Below are positions 33,313 to 42,453 of a stretch of DNA of 64,000 nt, in pieces. The position numbers were made by a program, and so were the translations under genes. Origin of the DNA: SZUA-35 sp965530755 (GTDB taxonomy: Bacteria > Actinomycetota > Acidimicrobiia > Acidimicrobiales > SZUA-35); NCBI GenBank assembly GCA_965530755.1, contig CBESNA010000012.1, positions 26,288 through 90,287 of the forward strand, given 5' to 3'. The notes under the pieces are model-generated. The model worked only from the letters and a program-made list of their open reading frames with translations. It made no database searches and had not been told where the DNA came from. Each line of letters opens with the position of its first letter. Position 1 is the first letter of the stretch.

Positions 33313-34263
33313 ATGGCCCGTTCCTTCACCAATCGCATCACCGAATCGCTCGGTATCCAATACCCGATCATCCAGGCGCCGATGGGTTGGATCGCACGCA
33401 GCCAGTTGGCATCCGCCGTGTCGAACGCCGGGGGTCTCGGGATCATCGAGACCTCGTCTGGCGAGCTCGACAACATCAGGGCCGAGATCAAGAAGATGCG
33501 CGATCTCACCGACAAGCCGTTCGGCGTGAACATCGCGCAGGCGTTCGTTCGTGATCCCGACATCGTCCAGTTCGTGATCGACCAGGGGGTGCGCTTCGTC
33601 ACGACCTCGGCCGGTAACCCGATGGCCTACACCGCACAGCTGAAGGAGGCCGGACTGACCGTCTACCACGTCGTTCCGACGCTCAAGGGAGCATTGAAAG
33701 CCGTGGAAGCTGGCGTCGACGGCCTCGTGGTCGAAGGCGGAGAGGGCGGTGGTTTCAAGAACCCCGATCCCGTCGCATCGATGGTCCTGTTGCCCCTGAT
33801 TCGCTCGAAGGTCGACGTCCCCATCGTGGCCGCCGGCGGCATGCTCGACGGTCGATCGATGGTGGCCGCATTCGCGCTCGGCGCCGAAGCGATCCAAATG
33901 GGCACGAGGATGGTTTCCGCGGCCGAGAGCCCCGTTCACGAGAACTGGAAGAACGCCATCGTCGAAGGCGGCGAGACCGACACCGTGTTCCTCAACCAAC
34001 GGCACTCCCCCGCTCTTCGAGCCATCAAGACCGAACGGTCCGAGGGCCTCCAGTTCGTCGAGCACAACGTATTCGGCGACTTCGGCGATCCTCAGAAGCT
34101 CTACTTCGGCGGCGACATGAACGCCGCGATCGCTCTCAGCGGGCAGGTCCAGGGCCGCATCGATGCCGTGGTTCCCGTGGCCGACGTGATCAACAGCTGC
34201 GTAGAAGAGTTCTACGACATCATGGACGACATGGCCGACCGCTACCTGCGCGCCGACGCATGA
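33313..34263 (+). CDS. Nitronate monooxygenase family protein
   Basis: A 316-residue FMN-dependent TIM-barrel enzyme of the NMO/2-nitropropane dioxygenase family. Recognised by YPIIQAPMGWIARSQLA, VEGGEGGGF and PIVAAGGMLDGRSMVAAFALGAEAIQMGTR, which contain the FMN phosphate-binding glycines. The acidic helix before the C-terminus (NSCVEEFYDIMDDMADRY) is variable. Many members of this family have other substrates, such as enoyl compounds. ATG 33313 lies 6 nt after TACGTT (33301-33306), favouring it over GTG 33310. The stop overlaps the sulfurtransferase start. Confidence 0.88.
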   Translation: MARSFTNRITESLGIQYPIIQAPMGWIARSQLASAVSNAGGLGIIETSSGELDNIRAEIKKMRDLTDKPFGVNIAQAFVRDPDIVQFVIDQGVRFVTTSAGNPMAYTAQLKEAGLTVYHVVPTLKGALKAVEAGVDGLVVEGGEGGGFKNPDPVASMVLLPLIRSKVDVPIVAAGGMLDGRSMVAAFALGAEAIQMGTRMVSAAESPVHENWKNAIVEGGETDTVFLNQRHSPALRAIKTERSEGLQFVEHNVFGDFGDPQKLYFGGDMNAAIALSGQVQGRIDAVVPVADVINSCVEEFYDIMDDMADRYLRADA

Positions 34264-35084
34264 ACCGTCGGGCCATGATCGAACCCATCGTCTCCAGCCA
34301 TTGGCTGCAGTCCAACGCGGCAGCGGCGACCGTCTGCGAGGTGCGAGCCGGTGGCGGTGTGAAGAAGGCCTACCTCGAAGGCCACCTTCCCGGGGCGATC
34401 CTGGTGGATCTCGATGCCGATCTTGCCGGTCCGCCGGCGCCAATCGTCGGCCGTCATCCACTTCCCGATCCGGTCACGTTCGCCGCTGCGCTGGGCGCCC
34501 TCGGCATCGGTGTCGACGCCACCGTGGTTGCCTACGACGACATGGGAGGGGCGTACGCAAGCAGGCTCGTGTGGATGCTCCGGATCCTCGGCCAACGAGC
34601 TGCGCTGCTCGATGGCGGGCGTCAGGCATGGACCGGCGCGATCGAGCAGGGGCTCGTGCAGGTCGACCCAGTCGAACGGGCTCCCGTTCCTTGGCCGACG
34701 ATGGCGACCGCCGACAGCGAAGCGGTGGCCTCGCACATCGCAGACGGTGGCGTAGTGATCGACAGTCGAGCCCCCGAGCGCTACCGCGGCGAGGTCGAGC
34801 CCCTCGATGCCGTGGCCGGACACGTTCCCGGTGCCCGGAATCTTCCGTTCGCCGACAACCTCGACGGAGATGGTCACTTCATCGACCAGCAAGCATTGGC
34901 CGCACGTTTCGCCTCGATCGATGATCCCGACCCGATCGTGTACTGCGGCTCGGGCGTGACGGCATGTCACAACGCCCTCGCCATGGCGGCGACCGGGCGT
35001 CCGCTCCCCCGCCTCTACGTCGGGTCATGGTCAGGCTGGTCCACCGAACCGGGACGGGTCATCCACGTCGGCGACGAATCGTGA
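34260..35084 (+). CDS. Thiosulfate/mercaptopyruvate-type sulfurtransferase
   Basis: A 274-residue protein with two rhodanese domains. The C-terminal active loop YCGSGVTACHNALA contains the catalytic Cys, and the loop sequence CGSGVTA matches the thiosulfate/3-mercaptopyruvate sulfurtransferase group. The N-terminal domain has YLEGHLPGAILVDLD and is inactive. It moves sulfane sulfur to an acceptor such as cyanide or a thiol. ATGA overlap with the nitronate monooxygenase gene suggests co-translation. Confidence 0.9.
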   Translation: MNRRAMIEPIVSSHWLQSNAAAATVCEVRAGGGVKKAYLEGHLPGAILVDLDADLAGPPAPIVGRHPLPDPVTFAAALGALGIGVDATVVAYDDMGGAYASRLVWMLRILGQRAALLDGGRQAWTGAIEQGLVQVDPVERAPVPWPTMATADSEAVASHIADGGVVIDSRAPERYRGEVEPLDAVAGHVPGARNLPFADNLDGDGHFIDQQALAARFASIDDPDPIVYCGSGVTACHNALAMAATGRPLPRLYVGSWSGWSTEPGRVIHVGDES

Positions 35085-35097
35085 CACGCTTGCATCC

Positions 35098-36090
35098 ATG
35101 AATCGGCAGGGCCCGCTCGCGGTCTGGATACTCATCGGAGCTGGGCTCGTCGCCGGCGTGGTGGTCGCCCGCGACTCCACGTCCGAACCAGCCGTCGAGG
35201 CTGCACCCACGACGAGCGCCGAATTGGCCGCTGTCATCGAGTCGACCACCTCCTCGAGCGCTGTCACCACGAGCTCGACCGCTCAGCCGACAACGACCAC
35301 CGCGCTTGCCCCTGACCAGCAGCCGGATCCGTCGTCCCCCGCCGAGCTGGCCGAGGCCCTCGACGAAGCCGAGGCGATGGTGCGGTCGAGCGACGATCCG
35401 GCGCCATGGGGCCGACGACAACAGCGGCTGTACCGCGTGTTGTCGGCCAACCGCCAGTGGGCTCCCGAGGTCATCGCGGGTGTCGATGAATCCATCCGTC
35501 CGGCGGTCGAGTCGAATTGGGCGGCACGACAGAACCTCTCTGCCCTGGTGTCGAGCGGTTCGCTCAGCACCGTGCTTCCGGCATGGCGAATCCGGGAGCC
35601 ACTCCCTTCCGATGAGCTGTTGGCGCTGTATCAAGAGGCCGAGGAGCAGACCACGATCCCGTGGGAATACCTAGCGGCGATCAACCTGGTCGAGACCAGA
35701 ATGGGCCGGATCGAGGGACAGTCCGTGGCCGGGGCAACCGGTCCGATGCAGTTCCTGCCTTCGACGTTCGCCGAGTGCTGCGAAGGCGATCCGACGGTCG
35801 ACCGAGACGCGATTATCGGCGCCGCCGTCTACCTGACCGTTCGGGGTGGACCCGCGGACATGGACCGGGCGCTTCGGGGGTACAACAACTCTTCGCGCTA
35901 TGTCGACGCGGTCAGTGCGTACGCCTCGGTCCTCGAGTCCGATCCCGGCGCCTACGCCGGATATCACGCGTGGGAGGTCTACTTCCTCTCGGCTTCCGGG
36001 CTGCTTCGCCTCACGGGCGGCTACGACGAGCCCGAACCGGTCGACGCCGCAACCTGGATCGCCGAGCACCCCGAGGCCGTCATCGACTGA
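35098..36090 (+). CDS. Membrane-anchored lytic transglycosylase (SLT domain)
   Basis: A 330-residue exported protein: an N-terminal hydrophobic segment (VWILIGAGLVAGVVVA), a Ser/Thr-rich linker (about 25-75), and a transglycosylase-like domain with WEYLAAINLVETRMGRIEGQS containing the catalytic Glu, and GATGPMQFLPSTF, ending with ALRGYNNSSRYVDAV. It cleaves peptidoglycan at the outer face of the membrane. It begins 13 nt after the sulfurtransferase gene. There is no lipobox, so the anchor is probably the uncleaved helix. Confidence 0.85.
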   Translation: MNRQGPLAVWILIGAGLVAGVVVARDSTSEPAVEAAPTTSAELAAVIESTTSSSAVTTSSTAQPTTTTALAPDQQPDPSSPAELAEALDEAEAMVRSSDDPAPWGRRQQRLYRVLSANRQWAPEVIAGVDESIRPAVESNWAARQNLSALVSSGSLSTVLPAWRIREPLPSDELLALYQEAEEQTTIPWEYLAAINLVETRMGRIEGQSVAGATGPMQFLPSTFAECCEGDPTVDRDAIIGAAVYLTVRGGPADMDRALRGYNNSSRYVDAVSAYASVLESDPGAYAGYHAWEVYFLSASGLLRLTGGYDEPEPVDAATWIAEHPEAVID

Positions 36091-36139
36091 CCTGGGGTCG
36101 GAGCTTCACATTCACAGGTGCATCGCAGGGGTCGGGGCG

Positions 36140-37813
36140 TCACGACGTGGTTCCGCGTCGTGAACCACCGGACCCGGCCGGCGATCGGTAGACCTCGGTG
36201 TGGTCGGCCGGCAATCGCTCGTTTCCGAGGATCAGGTCCGCCGCCGTTTCGGCGATCATCATCACCGGGGCATAGATGTTGCCGTTGCTCACGTTGGGCA
36301 TCACGGACGCATCCACGACACGGAGCCCGTCGACCCCGTGGACTCGGAACGAGTCGGGATGGACCACGCTCATGTCATCGACACCCATGCGGGCCGTGCA
36401 CGACGGGTGCAGCGCCGTCTCGGCATCTCGCGCCACCCAGTCGAGGATCTCCTGGTCCGACTCCACCGCTGGTCCCGGTGAGATCTCGCCGCCGTCGAAC
36501 TCGTCGAATGCCGGTTGGCTCATGATCCTGCGGGTGGTGCGGATCGTCTCGATCCACTCTCGCCGATCGTCTTCGGTCGACAGGTAGTTGAACTGCACGG
36601 CCGGGTGTTCGCGCGGGTCGGTGGAGCGGATCTTCACCGTGCCTCGAACGTCTGAGTACATGGGTCCCACGTGCACCTGATAGCCGTGCCCGTCGGTGGG
36701 AGACGTGCCGTCGTAACGAATGGCGATCGGGAGGAAGTGGAACATCAGGTTCGGGTAGTCGACCTGATCGTTGCTGCGGACGAACGCGCCGGCCTCGAAT
36801 TGGTTCGACGCCGCCGGCCCCCGACGGAACAGCCACTGCACCCCGATGATCGGCATCCGCCACTTGGCCAGGTACGGCTGCATCGAGACCGGCTGCGTGC
36901 ACTCGTGCTGGATGTAGACCTCCAGGTGATCCTGCAGGTTCTCCCCCACCCCAGGGAGGGCGCTGATCACATCGATCCCGAGCGGCTCGAGGTGTTCGGG
37001 GTTCCCGATCCCCGAGAGCTGGAGCAGCTGCGGCGTATTGAAGGCGCCGCCGCAGCTGATGATCTCCCCGGCGGTGACCCGGTGCTTGCGGCGGAAGCGG
37101 GTGTAGTCGACTCCCACAGCTCGATTGCCGTCCATCACGATCTTGTCGACTTGGGCCAGGGTGCGAAGGGTGAGGTTCGGCCGGTCGAGCACGGGGTGCA
37201 GATAGGCGCGGGCAGCGCTCATTCGCCTGCCGCGGGTGAGGTTCTTGTCGAAGACGCTGAACCCCTCCTGGCGGAACCCGTTCACGTCGTCGGTGCGAGC
37301 GAACCCCGCCTGCGGACCGGCCTCGAGCCATGCGTCGAAGAGTGGGTTGCGGGCTGGGCCGGTCTCCAGCTGGAGCGGCCCACTGTCACCTCGGAAGGCG
37401 TCGCCTCCCACGAGGCGATTCTCCATGCGCTTGAAGTACGGCAGGCAGTGGGCGTAGTCCCACTGGGACATGCCATCGAACTCGGTGGACCAGCGGTCGA
37501 AGTCCATCGGGTTCCCCCGCTGGAAGATCATCCCGTTGATCGACGAGGAACCACCAAGGACCTTTCCCCTGGCGTGGTAGACCCGGCGTCCGTTCATGAA
37601 GGGCTCGGGCTCGCTCTCGTACTTCCAGTCGTAGAACCGGCTCCCGATCGGATACGTCAGCGCCGCCGGCATGTGGATGAAGACGTCCCACTTCCAGTCC
37701 TTGCGGCCGGCTTCGAGCACGAGGACCGAGTTCGACGGGTCGGCGCTCAGGCGATTGGCCAACGCACAGCCAGCTGAGCCTCCGCCGATGATCACGAAGT
37801 CGAAGTCCGTCAC
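36140..37813 (-). CDS. GMC oxidoreductase (choline dehydrogenase-like)
   Basis: A 557-residue FAD enzyme of the GMC family. The N-terminal ADP-binding motif FDFVIIGGGSAGCALANRLS and GGSSSINGMIFQRGNPMDF are GMC signatures, as is GAFNTPQLLQLSGIG; the C-terminal HPSCTARMG and VSNGNIYAPVMMIAETAAD carry the catalytic His and Asn region. It oxidises an alcohol; the closest general type is choline dehydrogenase/BetA, but no bet genes are nearby. GTG 37813 is taken because it begins the Rossmann strand; GTG 37819 is possible. Confidence 0.9.
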   Translation of the reverse strand: MTDFDFVIIGGGSAGCALANRLSADPSNSVLVLEAGRKDWKWDVFIHMPAALTYPIGSRFYDWKYESEPEPFMNGRRVYHARGKVLGGSSSINGMIFQRGNPMDFDRWSTEFDGMSQWDYAHCLPYFKRMENRLVGGDAFRGDSGPLQLETGPARNPLFDAWLEAGPQAGFARTDDVNGFRQEGFSVFDKNLTRGRRMSAARAYLHPVLDRPNLTLRTLAQVDKIVMDGNRAVGVDYTRFRRKHRVTAGEIISCGGAFNTPQLLQLSGIGNPEHLEPLGIDVISALPGVGENLQDHLEVYIQHECTQPVSMQPYLAKWRMPIIGVQWLFRRGPAASNQFEAGAFVRSNDQVDYPNLMFHFLPIAIRYDGTSPTDGHGYQVHVGPMYSDVRGTVKIRSTDPREHPAVQFNYLSTEDDRREWIETIRTTRRIMSQPAFDEFDGGEISPGPAVESDQEILDWVARDAETALHPSCTARMGVDDMSVVHPDSFRVHGVDGLRVVDASVMPNVSNGNIYAPVMMIAETAADLILGNERLPADHTEVYRSPAGSGGSRRGTTS

Positions 37814-37968
37814 GGGCACCACTCTCTCGAAGACTGTCCAGCAGGAACGCGCCAGGTGGCGCCGCTCCCGCAAGGTACAGCGGAGTTTCACACGACGCTG
37901 GGTTGGCTTCTTCGTAGGAGATGCGAAGCGGTCCATCAGGATCCGTTCGGGCGGTTAGCGTTCGTCGC

Positions 37969-38724
37969 ATGACCGGAACCTTCCATCTCGAACTGACCGC
38001 CGACATGGTGGAGGGGGCCACCCTCGCGATTGTGCCCGGCGACCCGAAACGACCGGAGCTCATCGCGGCCAAACTCGACAATCCACGGCATCTCGCAAGC
38101 AATCGCGAGTTCACCACCTGGATCGGATACATCGACGGCACGCCAATCATCGTCTGTTCGACGGGCATCGGCGGCCCTTCCGTGTCGATCGCCGTCGAGG
38201 AACTCGCTCAGGTCGGACTCCGCACCTTCATTCGCGTCGGCACGACCGGAGCGATCCAGCCGGACATCGACGTGACCGACGTGATCGTGACGCAAGCTGC
38301 TGTTCGCCTCGATGGTGCCAGCTTCCACTTCGCTCCCGCCGAGTATCCGGCGGCGTCGAATTTCGAATGCACCCGTGCCCTCGTCGAAGCCGCCGAGGCG
38401 TCCGGCATCCGATCCCACGTCGGCATCACCGCCTCGTCTGACACCTTCTACCCTGGCCAGGAGCGCTACGACACCGTGTCCGGCCGGGTGATTCCGCGGT
38501 TCCGTGGCAGCGCCGAGGAGTGGCAGGCCCTCGGCGTTCTCAACTACGAGATGGAGTCCTCCACGCTCTTCACGATGTGCTCGGCCAACGGCTGGCGAGC
38601 CGGGTGTGTGGCCGGCGTACTCGTCAATCGACACCAGCAGGAAACCCCGAACCAGGCGTCGATCGAGACGGCAGAACGCAACGCCATCGACGTGGTCCTT
38701 GCTGCCGCAGCGAAGCTGATCTGA
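37969..38724 (+). CDS. udp: Uridine phosphorylase
   Basis: A 251-residue enzyme that splits uridine with phosphate to uracil and ribose 1-phosphate in pyrimidine salvage. It follows the E. coli Udp sequence closely: GATLAIVPGDPKRPE, LASNREFTTW, IVCSTGIGGPSVSIAVEELAQ, TFIRVGTTGAIQP and LNYEMESSTLFTM, the last holding the ribose- and base-binding Glu-Met-Glu. ATG 37969 lies 7 nt after TAGCGT (37956-37961). Not in an operon; it diverges from the GMC gene. Confidence 0.95.
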   Translation: MTGTFHLELTADMVEGATLAIVPGDPKRPELIAAKLDNPRHLASNREFTTWIGYIDGTPIIVCSTGIGGPSVSIAVEELAQVGLRTFIRVGTTGAIQPDIDVTDVIVTQAAVRLDGASFHFAPAEYPAASNFECTRALVEAAEASGIRSHVGITASSDTFYPGQERYDTVSGRVIPRFRGSAEEWQALGVLNYEMESSTLFTMCSANGWRAGCVAGVLVNRHQQETPNQASIETAERNAIDVVLAAAAKLI

Positions 38725-38738
38725 CCCAGCGCAGCTGT

Positions 38739-39139
38739 TCAGATCCGCTCCATCGGGTGATGGGGTTCCGGGGGCAGTCCGATGCGGATCTCGTCGCCGG
38801 GCCGTATCTCACCGCCCCTGACCACCACACTCATGGCGCCCCCGATCCGTACGGCTCCCCGTTCTCGTCGCGAAAGACGAGCTGCTTCAGGAGACCGTCG
38901 GCGAATCCGTTCATCTGGCCGCAGGGATTGCGCAGACCGGTAAGAGCGAGAACGACGTCTGATCCGATCGCCAAGGAAGTACCAACCGGGAGCTCGAGAA
39001 GGTCCAGCCCCGAGGTCGTGAGATTCTCACCGAGGTTGCCCGGCCCCACCTCAAAGCCCTTGGCCGCCAGCTGCTCGAAGAGCTCGGCGTGCATCAGGTG
39101 CACCTGCACCGAGCCATTTTGGCACACGGACAAACGCGC
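38739..39139 (-). pseudogene. MOSC-domain gene remnant
   Basis: The minus strand encodes most of a MOSC domain: QVHLMHAELFEQLAAKGFEVGPGNLGENLTTSGLDL, then VLALTGLRNPCGQMNGF, ending DENGEPY, after which the frame stops within seven codons. One base out of frame the domain continues as RIGGAMSVVVRGGEIRPGDEIR to a stop at 38739, so one base was lost near 38848-38850. About 60 N-terminal residues are also absent: upstream is the stop codon of the lipoprotein gene, in the same frame. MOSC proteins move sulfur or molybdenum-cofactor groups; this copy looks non-functional. Confidence 0.75.
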
Positions 39140-40492
39140 TCAGAAAGGTGCGGGAGCCGGCTCGGCGGCCGAGGCATCGTCGGGCGACCAGAACGCGATG
39201 TCGCCAACCGCCACCCGAGCTGCATCAACCCCGGGGAGGTCCGCTTCGGGATCTGCGATCACGTGAACCCAGATGCCGATGTCGCCGTCGACCGAGCCGG
39301 CGAACGCGAACGCCGAGCTGTCCGGCGACCACGACGTGTGGCTCACCGCATACTGGGTGAAGAACGGGTAGTAGCTGGCGACGGCCAACTGGCTCGGGCG
39401 GTACGACGGGGTCGAGCTGACCTCGGTGCCGGACACCTGATCCCACACGTGCAGCTTGGCGAGATTCGCAGCGTCGGCCCGATCGAGCCCTGTCCAGGCC
39501 AATCGATTCCCGTCCGGCGACCATTCCCACACCACGACCGGCTCAGTCGTGACCGTGACGACATCCCCGGTGGCAAGATCGACCACACGCAGGCCACCAT
39601 CGGTGATTGCCGAGTCGTCCTGGGCTCCTGTCGTGCTGGGCTCGAGATAGGCGGCGTGGGTCCCCGTCGGGTTGACCGTGAACGTCGTCGTTCCCGGGGC
39701 GGTCGGGAAGAGCTCCCCTTCGATCCCACCCAGGTCGAATATGCGTAGCCCGTCTGACGAGGCGAAGAGGAAGCGGTCCTCGTCGATCCACATCGGCGTG
39801 GCGAATGTGCCGAGCGCGACGTCCAGATCGATGACCTCGTCGATGCTCACGAGGGCCAGCCGGTCGTCACCGACGTGCGACACCCAGAAGTCACGTTCGG
39901 CCGCCCACTGGAAGTAGTGCGGTGCTCCTCGGTCATAGACCATCGAGATGTCCCCAGGGCGAACCACGCCGGCCTCGAGTCCCTCGCCACCCGGATCGTT
40001 TCTCAGGTAGCCGACCATCTGGTCGCTTCCGTTCCACTGGAGGTAGAACGCCGGGGGTCCGTCCAACCGCGATGTGAGCGATCCGCCCGAGGCCGGGTCG
40101 TACACCGTGATCGCCGACTCGTTCGGGGTCACTTCGCTCCACGCGATGAGTGCCCCCTCGGTCGACCACGTGGGCTGGGTGGCGATCACGCCGTCGCCTC
40201 CCCCGACGAGGACACCATTCGAGCCGTCCGGATTCACCACGGCGACGAAGGGTCCCGAGCCGACGGCGAGTCGTCCTGGCAACCGCACCAGTACCTCGGC
40301 GTCAGCCTCATCGAGAGGCGGAAGGGTCGGGGCAGGCGGTCGGGGCTGCGTCGTCGGTGGTGTCGCTTCGCCTTCGGGGGCGACAGGCGCGGTCGTGGTC
40401 TCGTCTGCCCGTTGCTGCGCCTCGGTCAAAGGAAGCGAGCAGGCAGCGGCCATCAGCGCGAACGAGATCAACACGAGAACGAGGCGGCGCAC
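39140..40492 (-). CDS. Putative lipoprotein with beta-propeller
   Basis: A 450-residue exported lipoprotein. The signal peptide MRRLVLVLISFALMAAAC ends in a lipobox with Cys18, followed by a Thr/Pro-rich linker and WD40/TolB-like repeats (PTWSTEGALIAWSEV, WEWSPDGNRLAWTGL, SHTSWSPDSSAFAFAGS). Its partner is unknown; such propellers often bind other proteins at the membrane. The start GTG 40492 is preferred over a longer frame from 40570 because the signal peptide begins there. It is followed in the same frame by the MOSC remnant. Confidence 0.82.
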   Translation of the reverse strand: MRRLVLVLISFALMAAACSLPLTEAQQRADETTTAPVAPEGEATPPTTQPRPPAPTLPPLDEADAEVLVRLPGRLAVGSGPFVAVVNPDGSNGVLVGGGDGVIATQPTWSTEGALIAWSEVTPNESAITVYDPASGGSLTSRLDGPPAFYLQWNGSDQMVGYLRNDPGGEGLEAGVVRPGDISMVYDRGAPHYFQWAAERDFWVSHVGDDRLALVSIDEVIDLDVALGTFATPMWIDEDRFLFASSDGLRIFDLGGIEGELFPTAPGTTTFTVNPTGTHAAYLEPSTTGAQDDSAITDGGLRVVDLATGDVVTVTTEPVVVWEWSPDGNRLAWTGLDRADAANLAKLHVWDQVSGTEVSSTPSYRPSQLAVASYYPFFTQYAVSHTSWSPDSSAFAFAGSVDGDIGIWVHVIADPEADLPGVDAARVAVGDIAFWSPDDASAAEPAPAPF

Positions 40493-40596
40493 CCCAGAAC
40501 CGTAGAGCCAGGAGACCCCGAACCGATGGTCGGGCATCCGCATGCGAACGGTTGCCTTCTCGCACCGCACCGACCCGAGATGCTACGAAGTCACTC

Positions 40597-41631
40597 GTGA
40601 CCAACGTGCGAGGCATCGACCGAGATCCCGTGACCGCATGGATGGAGGCCAACGTCCGCGGTGCCACCGGGCCCTTCGAATTCGAGTTCATCACCGGCGG
40701 CCATTCGAATCTGACCTATCGCGTGGTGGGGGCCAACGGCTCCACGTTCGTGCTGCGACGGCCGCCGCTGGGCGCCGTGCTCGCCACCGCCCATGACATG
40801 GGCAGGGAGCACCGCATCATCAGCGGAATCGGCAACACGTCCGTGCCGGTCCCCGATGCGTTGGGGCTGTGCGAGGACGAGGAGGTCAACGGAGCCCCGT
40901 TCTACGTCATGAGCTACGTCGACGGCGAAGTACTACACGACGCCGAGGTGGCGGAGGAAGTGACCTCCGATGACGTCAGGGGCCGGATCAGCGAGTCGGT
41001 CGTCGATGTGCTCGCCGCCCTTCACACCGCTGACCCCGACACCATCGGACTCGGCGAGCTCGGCCGGAAAGAGGCCTATCTCGACCGCCAGCTGAAGCGT
41101 TGGGCCGGTCAGTGGGAGAAGACCAAGACGCGAGAGCTTCCCGGGATGGAGCGTGCTCACGAGCTCCTCGTGACCACCAAGCCCGAGCAGCGCTACACCG
41201 GTGTCGTCCACGGTGACTACCGCCTGGGGAACATGCTCATCGACCCGGCGACCGGCTCGGTCGAGGCCGTCCTCGACTGGGAGCTCTGCACGCTCGGAGA
41301 CGTTCTGGCCGACGTCGGCTATCTCCTGAACAACTGGGTCCAACCGGGCGAGGAATCGCTCCGTGGGGCGACGGCGTTCCCCACGATGGTCGGCGGATTC
41401 TCCACCCGCGAGGAACTCGTCGCCCGCTACATCGATCAGACCGGCTTCGAGGTCGGCGACGTGAACTACTACCGGGCGTTCCAGAACTGGCGCCTGGCGG
41501 CGATCGTCGAAGGCGTTTTGGCCCGGTACCTGCAGGGCGTGATGGCAGACGACAGCGTCGACACCGATGCCTATCGCGACCAGGTCGAGGCCCTGGCAGG
41601 GGAAGCCCTGTCGCTGCTCGGCGAGAGCTGA
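40597..41631 (+). CDS. APH-family phosphotransferase (ACAD10-like)
   Basis: A 344-residue protein kinase-fold phosphotransferase. VVHGDYRLGNMLID is the Brenner catalytic motif (HGD...N) and VLDWELCTLGDVLADVGYLL gives the metal-binding Asp, as in aminoglycoside phosphotransferases and the ACAD10/11 N-terminal domain. SNLTYRV and FVLRRPPLGAVLATAHDMGREHRII fit the ACAD10 type, where the domain phosphorylates hydroxyacyl intermediates. No acyl-CoA dehydrogenase gene is adjacent. The stop is 38 nt before the alaX-like gene. Confidence 0.85.
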   Translation: MTNVRGIDRDPVTAWMEANVRGATGPFEFEFITGGHSNLTYRVVGANGSTFVLRRPPLGAVLATAHDMGREHRIISGIGNTSVPVPDALGLCEDEEVNGAPFYVMSYVDGEVLHDAEVAEEVTSDDVRGRISESVVDVLAALHTADPDTIGLGELGRKEAYLDRQLKRWAGQWEKTKTRELPGMERAHELLVTTKPEQRYTGVVHGDYRLGNMLIDPATGSVEAVLDWELCTLGDVLADVGYLLNNWVQPGEESLRGATAFPTMVGGFSTREELVARYIDQTGFEVGDVNYYRAFQNWRLAAIVEGVLARYLQGVMADDSVDTDAYRDQVEALAGEALSLLGES

Positions 41632-41669
41632 GCGCCAGAATCCGCAAGAAGGAACACGAGGAGAGCGCA

Positions 41670-42395
41670 ATGACCCGCCAGCTATATCTCGAGGACCAGA
41701 CGCTCCAGACCTTCGATGCAACGGTCACCGCGATCGACGCCGAGGGCGGCCGGGTGCTGCTCGACCAGACAGCCTTCTACGCCACCGGCGGGGGCCAGCC
41801 GAACGACACCGGGGCCATCACTGCAGGCGACACCACCTGGCGAGTCACCGATGTCCGCAAGTCCGGAGTCGAGATCTGGCACAACCTCGAAGCGAACCCC
41901 GCCGGTTTGCCTGCTGTTGGCGCCACTATCTGCGGCGCCATCGATTGGGATCGCCGCTACCGGCTGATGCGAACCCACAGCGCCATGCACGTGCTGGGAG
42001 GTGTCATCTGGAACGAGTACCGACGCTTCGCCACCGGGAACAACATGGAGCCACTGAAGGCCCGAATCGACTACGAGTTCGATCCGCTGCCGGACGGTTT
42101 CGCGGAACGGGTGGAGGCACTCGTCAACGACGAGATCGCGGCCGACCGCCCGATCACTGTGGCGTTCCTGCCCCGTGACACCGCAGTCGAAGACGAAGAG
42201 CTGATCCGCACGAAGGTCAACATGATCCCCGAGTCCGTTGCCGAGATACGGGTGGTCGACATCGTCGGCCTCGACAAGCAAGCAGACGGAGGAACCCACG
42301 TCGCGTCGACCGCGGCGATCGGTTCGTTCCGCATCACCAAGACCGAGTCGAAAGGCAAGGGCAACAAGCGCATTCGGTTCGAGCTCGGCGACTGA
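41670..42395 (+). CDS. Alanyl-tRNA editing protein AlaX-like
   Basis: A 241-residue trans-editing protein that should remove Ser or Gly from mischarged tRNA-Ala. The first half has YATGGGQPNDTG; the editing core has MRTHSAMHVLGGV with the two Zn-binding His, and ADGGTHVAS. In most AlaX/AlaRS this last motif is CGGTH; here Cys is replaced by Asp, so the zinc site would use Asp or be weaker. Gly-rich loop and length suit the AlaX-M type. A GAGGAGAG ribosome binding site lies upstream of the ATG. Confidence 0.88.
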   Translation: MTRQLYLEDQTLQTFDATVTAIDAEGGRVLLDQTAFYATGGGQPNDTGAITAGDTTWRVTDVRKSGVEIWHNLEANPAGLPAVGATICGAIDWDRRYRLMRTHSAMHVLGGVIWNEYRRFATGNNMEPLKARIDYEFDPLPDGFAERVEALVNDEIAADRPITVAFLPRDTAVEDEELIRTKVNMIPESVAEIRVVDIVGLDKQADGGTHVASTAAIGSFRITKTESKGKGNKRIRFELGD

Positions 42396-42453
42396 TCGTT
42401 CGTCCGAGCGCAGGCCACACCGCAACCGGGGACGGCGGGTACCGTCGACGCCA

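Noticed and set aside
40493..40570. Longer start for the lipoprotein gene
   Set aside because: It would place 26 residues before a clean lipoprotein signal peptide that begins at GTG 40492.
40597..41631. Aminoglycoside phosphotransferase resistance gene
   Set aside because: Sequence fits the ACAD10-type metabolic phosphotransferase better than known aph genes.
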